From: Prostheceraeus crozeri
Taxonomy: Eukaryota > Platyhelminthes > Polycladida > Euryleptidae
Direction of reading: 5' to 3'
NCBI GenBank assembly: GCA_907163375.1
Contig: CAJQUW010008936.1
Coordinates: 1 to 64,000 of the forward strand
Length of the DNA: 64,000 nt
This document shows positions 55,101 to 64,000 of the stretch, in pieces. A program made the translations under genes and the position numbers. The notes under the pieces are model-generated. The model saw only the letters and a list, made by a program, of their open reading frames with translations, was not told the DNA's origin and searched no databases. The number at the start of each line of letters is the position of its first letter. The first letter of the stretch is position 1.

Positions 55101-58100
55101 TTTGTAAGTTCTTGATAAGTTATAGTAGAATAGTTTAAGTTTTTTGTAAAAAGTTTGTAATGTTTTGTTTTATCATTATTAATGATAAATTTAACATATT
55201 CACAATTATCTAAAGTTGTTTTTTTTAAAGTTTCATCACAGTATTCAAATCTTATATATTCATTAACATTTAACAATGAACTTGTAATATTTTTAAAAAT
55301 TAAAAAACTTTTATCTTTTTTTAAAAAATTACTTTCAAATAACATTTTTTTATTTGTTAATAAAGTTAGTTCAAAATAATATTTATTATTTATTTTTATT
55401 TCTTTTAAACTTTTATAATAATCTAAATCTAAAGTTGCCCAAGAATTAGCTAAATTTAAATCATAATCATAAAGTTGTTTTTTATTACTTTTGATAGTTA
55501 ATTCATATAATTGAATTCCATCAAGAATAAATTTTTTATTAAATGTTTTAAAAGTTGAAACATTAAATGTTTTAAAAGTGATGTCTTCTAAATTTTTGTT
55601 ATATAATTTTTTTTCACCGTTTTCTAGTGTTATTATTAGATATACTTCGTTTTGAATTTTTAGACTTTCATACTTGCTATAAATTTTAGTTTCTGATGTT
55701 AAATTTTTTAAATATAATTTTTTTAAACCATTTTCCAAAGTTATTTCAAAATAACTTAATTTTTTTTTTTTTTCTTTTTTAAATTTATTTTTGTTTTCTG
55801 GTTTAATTTCAACAAAAAATTCATCTATTTTTTTTAAAGTGTTTTTTTTAAATTCTTCTGTAGTTCTATTTTCTAATAAGTAAATAACTTTAGATCAATT
55901 AGGTGTTGAGAGTTTTACATAATAAAGATTATTTTCTTCAGTATTTATATAAGTTTTAAACTCACTATTAAAATATTCAAAAGTATAATCATTATCATTA
56001 AATTCTTTTTTTAAATTTTTTAAAAAAATTTTTTCTTTATCACCATTTTTTAAAACACAAAAAATAATTTTTAAGTCATTAGTATCATAAAAAATATAGT
56101 CTGTAATTTCATCTTGAATAATTTTTAAATTTTCATTATTTTTTTTTCAAACACTATATATAAAAATATTTTTATCTTTATTGTTGTTTTTAGTTTTATA
56201 TCTTAATAACAACCATTTATCAAAAAGTATTGTTATATCAAATAAATATTTTATGTTTTTATACAAAATTTTTTTTCAAATATTATTTTCATATAAAAAA
56301 ATCATTTTGCTTTCTTTTTCAAAAGTTTTTAAGTTTAAAATATTAACCACAATATAATTTTTGTTTTCAGTTTTTAAGTTTTGTTTTAAAAAGTTAAAAT
56401 TAAAAAATTCAAAGTTATCTTTTTCAACTTCAAAAAGTAAATATTTTTTTGAGTTATACTCAATCACTTTTAAATCAATATAATTTTCTTTATTAATGTT
56501 TTTTAATTTATCAAAAAAATATTTTTTTTCATTATTCTTAGTTATTTCTATATAAAAAACATCATTTTTATTAAAAGATATTTTATTAAATTTTTTATTA
56601 AAAAACTCTATTTTAATAACATTTTTAAATTTAATTTTTCATTTTTTAATATCATTATTATATTTAAAAACTTTTCAAACTTTACCGTCGTTATTACCGT
56701 TATACTTAACAAATAAATAGTTGTTAATAACTATTGTTTTTGGTTTTAAATCGTCTTCATTATAATCATCAACGTTTAATTGAATTTTGTTTCAGTTTTC
56801 ATCAAAAAGTAAATAATAATAATATGTTTTTCAATTTTTAAATTTTCACTTTAAAGTAAAAAAAACTTTATCATTAATTTTTGTTTTTTCAACTTCACCA
56901 ATAATATCTTCAAAAGAAGAAGTTTTAGAGTGAGTTTTTATTTTACTTTTTGTTATATTTTTAAAACTTAAATTGTATAACTCTATATACTTTATAGAGT
57001 TTTTTATTTTTGTAACTTCAATTACTTTAACTTCATTTTTTTTAGTAGTGGTTTTTAAATCACTGTTTAACTCTCTAAAAGATAAAATATTATATAATAT
57101 TTTTGTTTTATCACTTTTTAAGTATAATTCATTATTAGAATTTAATTCAACAACTTGGCCAGTTTTAGAAATTTTTACTTTTGGTTTTTCTTTAGTTTCT
57201 AAATTATTTAAACCATAATAAGTTGTTTCTGAATCACCTACTACTTTAATGTTTTTTATATCAGTTTCTGTTGAAGTTATTTTAAACTTGTCATCTAAAA
57301 AATATATATCTTTTATTTTTATAGTAGAAAGTTGTTGTTTTAAAATAGTTAATACAGGATCGTACTTAAAAATTTTTCAACCATCACTATAATCAACAAA
57401 TAAATATGATTTTAATATTTTTAATGTTGGTTTAAAAATGTTTAAATCTTCTAATTTTAATGGAATTTTGTTAAATTTACCATCATACAATAAATAATAA
57501 TTTGTACTATTTTTTTTATATTTAACTATATAAAACTCTTTACTTTTAATTGTTTTTTTTTCAACACTATCAACACTATAACCACTAAACAATTCTTGAT
57601 ATAAATCGTTGTAATACTTGTTTTTTACTTTAAAAAACTTTATTTCAGTATTTATAATTTCACTTTTAAACTCACTATTTAAAAACTCAACTTCATCTTC
57701 ATCATATTTATTTTTTAATTCTCAAATTTTTTTACTTTTATGTTCAAAAACTTTTCAAACTTTACCGTCTTTATGACCGTTATACTTAACAAATAAATAG
57801 TTTGTAACAACTATTAATTCTGGTTTTAAGTTTTTTTTATTATAATCATCACTATTTAATTTTATTTTATTTCAATTTTCATCAAAAAGTAAATAATAGT
57901 AGTAGTTCAATCCTCAACCTTTTTTATATTTTCACTGTAAAGTAAAAAAAACTTTACCGTTTATTTTTGTTTTTTCAACTTCACCAATTATATTTTTAAA
58001 ATAAGAAGTTTTAGAATGATTTATTATTGTACTTTCTGTTATATTTTTAAAACTTAAGTTATATAACTCTATATACTCTTTTGAATCTTTTCTTTTTGTA

Positions 58101-58372
58101 ACTTCAATTACTTTAACTTCATCATTTGTAGTAGCAGTTTTTAAATCACTATTTAACTCTCTAAAACTTTCAATTGCTTTAAGAGTTTTTTTTAAATTTG
58201 AATTTAAACTTAAAGTTTTTGTTGTTTTATTTAAACTTACAACCAAACCTTTTTTAATTGTTGGTTTTTCTGTTGAAGTTGTAGTGGTTGAATTTATATT
58301 AAAGAATAAAAAAAATAATATAAAAAAAAGAAATAATTTTGTTTTAAAAGTTTTTTTTATAAGGTTTTGCAT
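52160..58372 (-). CDS. Giant tandem-repeat surface protein
   Basis: 2070 residues in a single frame; I checked all TGA junctions and found no TAA or TAG. Signal segment TKLFLFFILFFLFFNINS then a T-rich start (TTTTSTEKP); C-terminal helix (IPLSILMVFGFIFSIFW) and basic tail. The N-terminal third has a duplicated module of about 200 residues (SFRELNSDLKT…IGEVEKTKIN…LLFDENWNKI…KYNG…DGKVWKVF, near 58200-57740 and 57080-56660). The C-terminal half is built of YILITxNNNKKLYNxxL-type units, including five near-identical blocks of about 84 residues at 53300-54560. Probably an adhesin, antigen or matrix-like surface protein. It precedes hisS with only a small ORF between. Confidence 0.8.
53300..54560 (-). 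repeat. Five tandem coding repeats of about 252 bp
   Basis: The mark GAATAACTTTTATTACTTAA recurs at 53331, 53582, 53838, 54090 and 54344 (spacing 251, 256, 252, 254), in frame in the giant gene. Each unit encodes LSNKSYSPIKIDGVNYILIT followed by one of two alternative segments, FDKDLKEIEKKDFN… or FNGSLIEINSNFNK…. In protein order the segments run A, A, B, A, B. Confidence 0.85.
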
Positions 58373-58413
58373 AATTAAAACACCTTAATAAATTATAACA
58401 ATATTTATATTTT

Positions 58414-59019
58414 TTATTTATTTAAGTTCAAAAAAAAATAAACCAAAATAAAAATTATAGAACTTAAAACCAAGATTAAGTAAATTATTGAAAATAGTAT
58501 AAAAATAATAACCAATTTATTTTTATATTCTAACTTTTTTACTTCTTTATAGTCAAGAATTAGGTAGTTTATTGAAATAAAATAAAAGTAAAACCCATTA
58601 AATCAAAAGTGAATAAAAAAAAGTAAAAAAATTTTAAAAATAAAAAAAAACTTAAAAAACTTATTTTCAAAGTAGTTTGATTTAATAAATAGTAAAACTA
58701 GTAGTACTAAATAAAAAACTATCATAAATCAAAAAAAAATTGTAATTACTTTGTTAAATACTTTTTTTTTGAAGGATTTATTACTTAAGAAAAAAATATT
58801 TTTTCTTTCAAAGTTTTCAATCATGCTGTTGTTTGTTTTAACAAATTTTTTGCAACACTCTTGACCAGTTTTGTACTGTTTTATGTGATTAAAAAAGAAA
58901 AAGTAGTTTTTAAAGGTTTTTAGTAGTTGATAGTTTTTGAATAAGAAAAAAACCAAATATAAAAATAAAAAATTAAAAGTTATTACCAAAACTGTTATTA
59001 ATAAATTACTAATTGTCAT
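58414..59019 (-). CDS. Four-span membrane protein, unknown
   Basis: 201 residues; helices near the N-terminus (LLITVLVITFNFLFLYLVFF), two in the middle and one at the C-terminus. The loop QYKTGQECCKKFVKTNN carries a Cys pair. No family recognised. It starts after the mreB terminator and ends 41 bp before the giant gene. Confidence 0.6.
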
Positions 59020-59060
59020 ATTTTTATATTGTTTTTTCTTTTATTATATTATATAAAAAA

Positions 59061-59086
59061 AACCAACTGTTAAAAAACAGTTGGTT
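59061..59086 (-). terminator. Hairpin terminator behind mreB
   Basis: AACCAACTG and CAGTTGGTT with a TTAAAAAA loop, A-run on one side and T-run on the other, so it can work in both directions. Confidence 0.75.
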
Positions 59087-59115
59087 TTTTTATACTAAGA
59101 ATAAAAAACTTTTTA

Positions 59116-60237
59116 TTATTTATTGTATTCTAATGGTTTTCTGATTAAGTACTTAGTTTTTGAAGAACTATTATTAAGTTTTCAAATTTTTCTCTTAATC
59201 TCTTTTTCAAAAATCTTAGTTCCGTTAATAACTCCCATTAAAGGATTTAAACCAACTTTAAAGTTGAAACCAAGTTTAGTTGAAAATCATTTGTCTAGCC
59301 CTGGTATTAAAGCTCCACCACCAGCTAAAACTCCACCATTTTTAATAATATCACCTGAAATCTCTGAACTAACAGATTCAAGTAAATTAACAATGTATGG
59401 TAAAATTTGAGTAAACTCTCTATCAAAAATTTCAACAATAATGTCATTTTTAATAGTCATTGATTTTGGTAAACCAGAAACTAAATCACGACCAAAAATT
59501 TCAATTTCATTTTGTTTTTTAATATTGAACTCTTTATTGCTACTTACTTTAGATTCAGATTTTAAAAGGTCTGCGTTTGATAAAATTGAACCAATATTAA
59601 TTTTAATATCTTCTGCTGTTTTTTGACCAATAATTAAGTTGTACTTTTGTTTTACAGCTTTAATAATTGCATTATTTAAATAACGTCCTGCAATTCTAGT
59701 TGATTTTGATCTAACAATGTTACCAGCACTAATAACAGCAATATCAGTAGTTCCACCACCAATATCAATTACTAAGTTTCCTTGTGGAGATTCAATATCA
59801 ATACCAACTCCAATAGCTGCCATTTTTACTTCTTCTTCAATGAAAACATATTTAGCTCCAAAACTATAAGCAATTTCTTCTAATACTTTTTTTTCTAATG
59901 AAGTAACACTAGAAGGACAAGCTAATAAAACTGTTGAATTTTTTCAAACTTTGTTAGTGTTTAATTGGTCAAAAATATAACTAATGTATAGTTTTATTGA
60001 CTCAACATCTGAAATAACTCCTTCTGGAATTGGATTAATAACTTTGATATCATCATAAGTTTTTTCTGAAAGCGATGCAGCATCCTTACCACATGCTATA
60101 ACTTCTTTAGTTTTAACATTATATGCTAACATTGTTGGTTCATTAAAAATTATTCCATAACCTTTAATGTATGCAAGTGTATTGATAGTTCCTAAATCTA
60201 AAGAAATAAAATTTGATTTATTAAATAATTTAAACAT
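59116..60237 (-). CDS. mreB: MreB-like actin homologue 1
   Basis: 373 residues. Phosphate 1 SLDLGTINTLAYIKG, FIEEEVKMAAIGVG, phosphate 2 VIDIGGGTTDIAVISAG, and the adenosine motif NGGVLAGGGALIPGLDK. MreB forms ATP-dependent filaments; wall-less Spiroplasma species keep several paralogues for shape and swimming. A C-terminal extension of about 30 residues follows the fold. Separate from the second copy by 41 bp on the same strand. Confidence 0.92.
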
Positions 60238-60278
60238 AATTAACTCCTATTTTTTTTAATAATTAAAAAAATATTTTA

Positions 60279-61298
60279 CTATCCTTCTAATTGATTTATT
60301 ATATAATCTTCGTATTTTTTTGCTCCTCTTATTACTGAAAATAATGGTTTTTGTGAAACATGAATTGGAACGTGTAAAAATCCGTTAAAAAACTCAGGAA
60401 TTCCAGGAATTTGAGAACATCCACCAGTAAAGTGAATACCATTAATAAAGATATCACTACTTAATTCTGATGAAGTAATTTCTAAAATTTCTTTAATAAC
60501 ATCTTTAATTCTTATAAATAACTTTTGTGTTATTTCTCTAATTTCATTATTATTTATTTTAATACTTGTTGGTAAACCAGTAATAACATTTCTACCAAAA
60601 ACTACAAAACTACTTTCAGTTCTGTATTTTTTATCTAATGAAGCACAATTAATTTTAATTTTTTCAGCAGTTTGGAAACCAATTGAAATTCCATATTTTG
60701 CTCTATAAAATTTAATAATTTCTTCATCTACTAACTCACCTGCTGTTCTTGTTGATCTTGATAAAACAATATCACCTGAAGCAATTAAAGCAATATCAGT
60801 AGTTCCACCACCAATATCTACAACTAAATTACCTTTTGGCATATCAATATCTACACCAATACCTAAAGCAGCCATTTTTACTTCTTCTTCAATAAAAATG
60901 TGATTAAAACCAATTTTTCTTGCTAATTTAACTAGAGCATTTTTTTCTAATTCTGTAACTCCAGAAGGACAAGCTAATAATAAAACAGAATTTTTTAATA
61001 TATTTAAAATTTTTATTTTTTTAAATATAAAATCAATAAAATCAACACAAACATCTAAATTATCAATTACACCATTTAAAAGTGGTTTAAAAATTTGAAT
61101 ACCTGGATGATTTTTTCCTATCATTTTATTAACTAAAGAACCAATTAAGTATGGTTTTTTACTATTTAAATTAATTTTATATGCTATTACTGTTGGTTCG
61201 TTGTAAATTACACCTTGACCAGAAACATAAACTAATGTATTTCTTGTACCAAAATCAATAGAAATAAAATTTATTTTTTTATTCTTTTTAAAAAACAT
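60279..61298 (-). CDS. mreB: MreB-like actin homologue 2
   Basis: 339 residues. SIDFGTRNTLVYVSGQG, CPSGVTELEKNALVKLARK, FIEEEVKMAALGIGVDID, VVDIGGGTTDIALIASG and HFTGGCSQIPGIPEF are the nucleotide-binding motifs. The insert MIGKNHPGIQIFKPLLNGVI is shared with copy 3 but not copy 1. Preceded by a purine-rich GGAGAAA ribosome-binding site. Confidence 0.92.
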   Translation of the reverse strand: MFFKKNKKINFISIDFGTRNTLVYVSGQGVIYNEPTVIAYKINLNSKKPYLIGSLVNKMIGKNHPGIQIFKPLLNGVIDNLDVCVDFIDFIFKKIKILNILKNSVLLLACPSGVTELEKNALVKLARKIGFNHIFIEEEVKMAALGIGVDIDMPKGNLVVDIGGGTTDIALIASGDIVLSRSTRTAGELVDEEIIKFYRAKYGISIGFQTAEKIKINCASLDKKYRTESSFVVFGRNVITGLPTSIKINNNEIREITQKLFIRIKDVIKEILEITSSELSSDIFINGIHFTGGCSQIPGIPEFFNGFLHVPIHVSQKPLFSVIRGAKKYEDYIINQLEG

Positions 61299-61642
61299 AA
61301 TTTCTCCTTTTATAATTTTATTTTTTTATTTTATTATATACTATAAATTATATTTAATTTTAAATTATAAAAAAATTTTTTTTTATAATATTTTACTTTA
61401 TTCACAATATAATATTCACAATTTATTTTTTTCCTAAAAAAAATATATTTTTTAAAAAAAACTAATAAAATATAAAAATATATTTAAATTTTTTGTGAAT
61501 AATTTTTATTTATAATATAAATTTATTATTATAAAATAGTAATAAAAATAATTATTCACATTTTCACAATATAATAATAATATTAAATAATAAATAATAT
61601 ATATAAAAATAAATTTATTATATAATATAATAAAAAAAATAT
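61299..61642. promoter_or_regulatory. AT-rich region with clustered DnaA-box-like motifs
   Basis: 344 bp between divergent mreB genes. TTATTCACA, one base from the DnaA box TTATCCACA, occurs at 61398-61406, 61494-61502 (opposite strand) and 61552-61560; ATATTCACA at 61412-61420 and TTTTCACAA at 61561-61569 are weaker copies. The rest is almost pure A/T. Could be a DnaA-regulated promoter region or a replication origin; dnaA is not in the window. Confidence 0.5.
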
Positions 61643-62671
61643 ATGATAAATTACTTTTTTAAAAAACATTTTATTTTTATTGATTTAGGTTCTATAAATA
61701 CTAAACTTTATAATAAAAAAGAAGATATTATTTATAATGAACAAACAATAATTTTATATAAAATAAAAAACTATAAAAAATCAAAAATTTTAAATATAGG
61801 TGAAGAAGTAAAAAAATTTATTGGAAAAAATCATCCTGGTTTAGAAATTATTTTTCCTATTAAAAATGGTATTATTCAAGATTTTGATGTTTGTGTTGAT
61901 TACTTAAAAATGTTATTTAAAAAAACAAAAATAAATTTAAATAACTTAAATAAATACTATTTTTTATTTACTATTTCAAAAAATGTTAATGAATTAGAAA
62001 AAAATTTTTTTATAAAACTAATTAAAACTTTAAAAATAAAAAACTTTATTATTGAAGAACAAATTAAAATTGCTGCAATTGGTTCTGGTATTGATATTTC
62101 TTTTCCAAATGGAAATTTAATTGTTAATATAAGTGGTGGAACCACTGAAGTTGCTTTAATTGCTTCTGGAGATATAATAACTTCAAAATCAATTGAATTT
62201 GGTTCTATATATATTATTAATAAAATAATAAAATTTATTAAAAAAAAATATAACTTAAATATAAGTTATCAAACTGCAGAAAAAATTTTAAAAAACTTTT
62301 CTTTATTAAATTTATTAAAAAACAAAAAAAATGAATCAACTATTTTAGGAAAAGATAAAATTTCATTTTTACCAAAAAAAATTAATATTGATGTTAATGA
62401 AATAAAAATAATTTTAATTCCTTTTTTAACAAAAATTTCAAACCTTATTTATATTATTTTAGAAAGTTCAAAAAATGAAATAATTACTGATTTAATTACT
62501 AATGGAATTTTTTTGACTGGTGGTTTTAGTAATTTAAAAGGAATTGAAAAGTATTTTGAAGATGTTTTTAGTTTTACAATTAGAGTAAATCAAAAACCTG
62601 AAAATTCAATAATTAATGGTGCAAAAAAATATCAAAATACTGTATTTAAAAAAATATTTAAAGATAATTAG
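61643..62671 (+). CDS. Divergent MreB-like actin homologue 3
   Basis: 342 residues, clearly related to copy 2 (FIGKNHPGLEIIFPIKNGII, FDVCVDYLKMLFKK). Phosphate 1 is FIDLGSINTKLYNK. Phosphate 2 reads VNISGGTTEVALIASG: the usual Asp is Asn and the first Gly is Ser. The CPSGV loop is TISKNV. The adenosine motif FLTGGFSNLKGIEKY is kept. Much richer in Lys, Asn and Ile than its paralogues. It may have reduced ATP hydrolysis and act as a regulatory or capping subunit. Confidence 0.85.
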   Translation: MINYFFKKHFIFIDLGSINTKLYNKKEDIIYNEQTIILYKIKNYKKSKILNIGEEVKKFIGKNHPGLEIIFPIKNGIIQDFDVCVDYLKMLFKKTKINLNNLNKYYFLFTISKNVNELEKNFFIKLIKTLKIKNFIIEEQIKIAAIGSGIDISFPNGNLIVNISGGTTEVALIASGDIITSKSIEFGSIYIINKIIKFIKKKYNLNISYQTAEKILKNFSLLNLLKNKKNESTILGKDKISFLPKKINIDVNEIKIILIPFLTKISNLIYIILESSKNEIITDLITNGIFLTGGFSNLKGIEKYFEDVFSFTIRVNQKPENSIINGAKKYQNTVFKKIFKDN

Positions 62672-62672
62672 T

Positions 62673-63800
62673 TTAATTAAAAAATGTTTTTTTTATTATA
62701 GCTGAACCAATACACTCAAAATTATCATAAAAAACTATAAACTGTCCTGGAGTTACTGATTTTGTATAATTTAAAAAAACAATTTTTTTTAAAACATTTT
62801 CATTATTAAACTTCATTTTTATTAAGTTATCTTTATTTAAATATCTAACTTTTGCACTACAAAAATATATATTTTTGTTTGTTTTTGGTTTATTTATTCA
62901 ATTAATACTTTCAACTGTACAACTTTTTGAGTATAAGTATTTAGAAAATTTATTATTTGAAACATAAATAATATTTTTTTTTATATTTTTTTTTACAACA
63001 TAATAAGGAGTTTTTGAACCACCAACAGTAACCACTCCTTTTCTTTGTCCAATTGTATAGTAGTAAATACCATCATGATTTTGTAAAACTTTATTATTAT
63101 CTATATCAATTATTTTTCCTTTTTTCTCTTTTATATAATTTTTTAAAAAAACTTTAAACTTTGATTTGTTATTTACAAAACAAATTCCTACTGATTCTTT
63201 TTTATTAAAATTTGGAAAGTTTTTTTTTTTAACAAAACTCTTAATATCTTTTTTATATTTTTTTCCTAATGGAAAAATAATATGTTTTAATTGATTTTGA
63301 TTTAATTGTGATAAAAAATAAGATTGATCTTTTGTTTTATCAAAAGCTTTGTATAGTTTAAACATATTTTTTTTTTGTTTTATTATTGAATAGTGTCCTG
63401 TTGCTAAATAATAAATATTAAAAAATTTTTTTACATAATTTAATAAATATCCAAATTTAATAAACTTATTACATAATAAATCAGGGTTTGGCGTTTTACC
63501 TTTTTTATATTCATTAACTAAATATTGAAAAACATATTTCCAATATTCATTTGAAAAATCAACATAATATAATTTAACATTTAAAAATTTTGAAATTTTT
63601 TTAGCATCTTCAAAGTCTTTTGATTGTTGACAATCATAAATATTTTCAGAAAAAGCAAAGTTTATTGCATTGTCTCAATTTCTCATAAATATTGCAAAAA
63701 CATCATAATTTTGTTTTTTTAACAAATATAAAGTATAAGCACTATCAATACCACCACTTAAAGCAACAACAATTTTTAATTTTGCAATTTTATTTTTCAT
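62673..63800 (-). CDS. mnmA: tRNA-specific 2-thiouridylase
   Basis: 375 residues. PP-loop VVALSGGIDSAYTLYLLKK, TPNPDLLCNKFIKFG with the catalytic Cys, ATGHYSIIK, DQSYFLSQL, GICFVNN with the second Cys, and GIYYYTIGQRKGV. It thiolates U34 of tRNA-Lys, Glu and Gln. It converges on mreB copy 3 with a gap of one base. Confidence 0.94.
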
Positions 63801-63807
63801 TTTTAAA

Positions 63808-64000
63808 TTAAATTATAAATTTTTTTATTTTTTCAAAATAATTTTTTTTATTCTTTAAAAAAAAATTTAAATATACTTTTTTATTCTTTATTTTTTTTAT
63901 AAAAATTAAATATAATAAAAAAATTTTTTGTTTTATTATCGAGTTTTTAATTGATAAATAAGAAAAATCAATTAAATTTAAAAAGTAATTAAAATTTTTT
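63808..64000 (-). CDS. Possible 3' end of a gene continuing beyond the window
   Basis: A minus-strand frame stays open for over 60 codons from the right edge to TAA at 63808, ending …KNYFEKIKKFII. The Lys/Ile/Tyr-rich composition is like its neighbours. No motif is visible, so this rests only on the open length in DNA where stops are frequent. Confidence 0.3.
   Translation of the reverse strand, partial: KNFNYFLNLIDFSYLSIKNSIIKQKIFLLYLIFIKKIKNKKVYLNFFLKNKKNYFEKIKKFII

Overview
The window comes from a very AT-rich bacterium that reads TGA as tryptophan (genetic code 4), i.e. a member of the Mollicutes. The clearest evidence is TGA at invariant tryptophans, for example in PurL (…DTFWSDHCRH…) and PurC (…RIWDQ…). 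Nearly every long gene has internal TGA codons, so an ORF search with the standard code cuts real genes into pieces; the coordinates here are the rejoined code-4 genes. tRNA genes encode their CCA ends. The three MreB paralogues recall Spiroplasma-like or related cell-wall-less bacteria; I cannot name the genus.

Layout. (1) 1-2382: the 3' part of an N6-adenine DNA methylase gene. (2) 2484-3192: seven tRNA genes (Cys, Arg, Pro, Ala, Met, Ile-CAT, Ser), several with unusual elbow nucleotides. (3) 3436-4585: a Panacea-domain (SocA/DUF4065-type) gene and a partner, probably a toxin-antitoxin pair. (4) 4586-5459: a C-rich, G-poor non-coding cassette that recurs at 38.6 kb. (5) 17145 down to 5460, minus strand: ychF, degV-like, purE, long-form purL, purC, a repeat-protein gene, a small ORF, and one ORF that fuses a 5-methylcytosine methyltransferase to an N6/N4 amino-methyltransferase. 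(6) 17.2-34.8 kb: an accessory region of secreted or membrane-anchored proteins with an N-terminal signal segment and a C-terminal membrane helix, several of them frameshifted or decayed. Interspersed are a VirD4/TraG-like coupling ATPase, two paralogous multi-membrane-span proteins (possibly ECF S-components) and a PD-(D/E)XK nuclease. (7) 33.4-40.3 kb: a cluster of nucleic-acid enzymes (GIY-YIG/T5orf172 remnant, DnaQ-like exonuclease, type IIG restriction enzyme, odd dTMP-kinase-like protein) studded with two pairs of about 80-bp direct repeats and the second C-rich cassette. (8) 40.4-59 kb: metG, a 1086-residue surface protein, a small membrane protein, a nadD-HD fusion, tkt, aspS, hisS, a small membrane protein, a 2070-residue repeat surface protein and a membrane protein, nearly all on the minus strand. 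(9) 59.1-63.8 kb: three mreB-like genes around an AT-rich region with clustered TTATTCACA motifs, then mnmA.

How the genes fit together. Housekeeping blocks (purine synthesis, aminoacyl-tRNA synthetases, tRNA thiolation, NAD synthesis, cytoskeleton) alternate with two accessory themes. One is a lineage-specific family of surface repeat proteins, about ten copies or remnants, in one case placed directly in front of hisS-aspS-tkt. The other is DNA modification and restriction with a probable toxin-antitoxin pair. Extended -10 promoters (TATG-N-TATAAT) stand out before several accessory genes. No insertion sequence, CRISPR array or rRNA was recognised.
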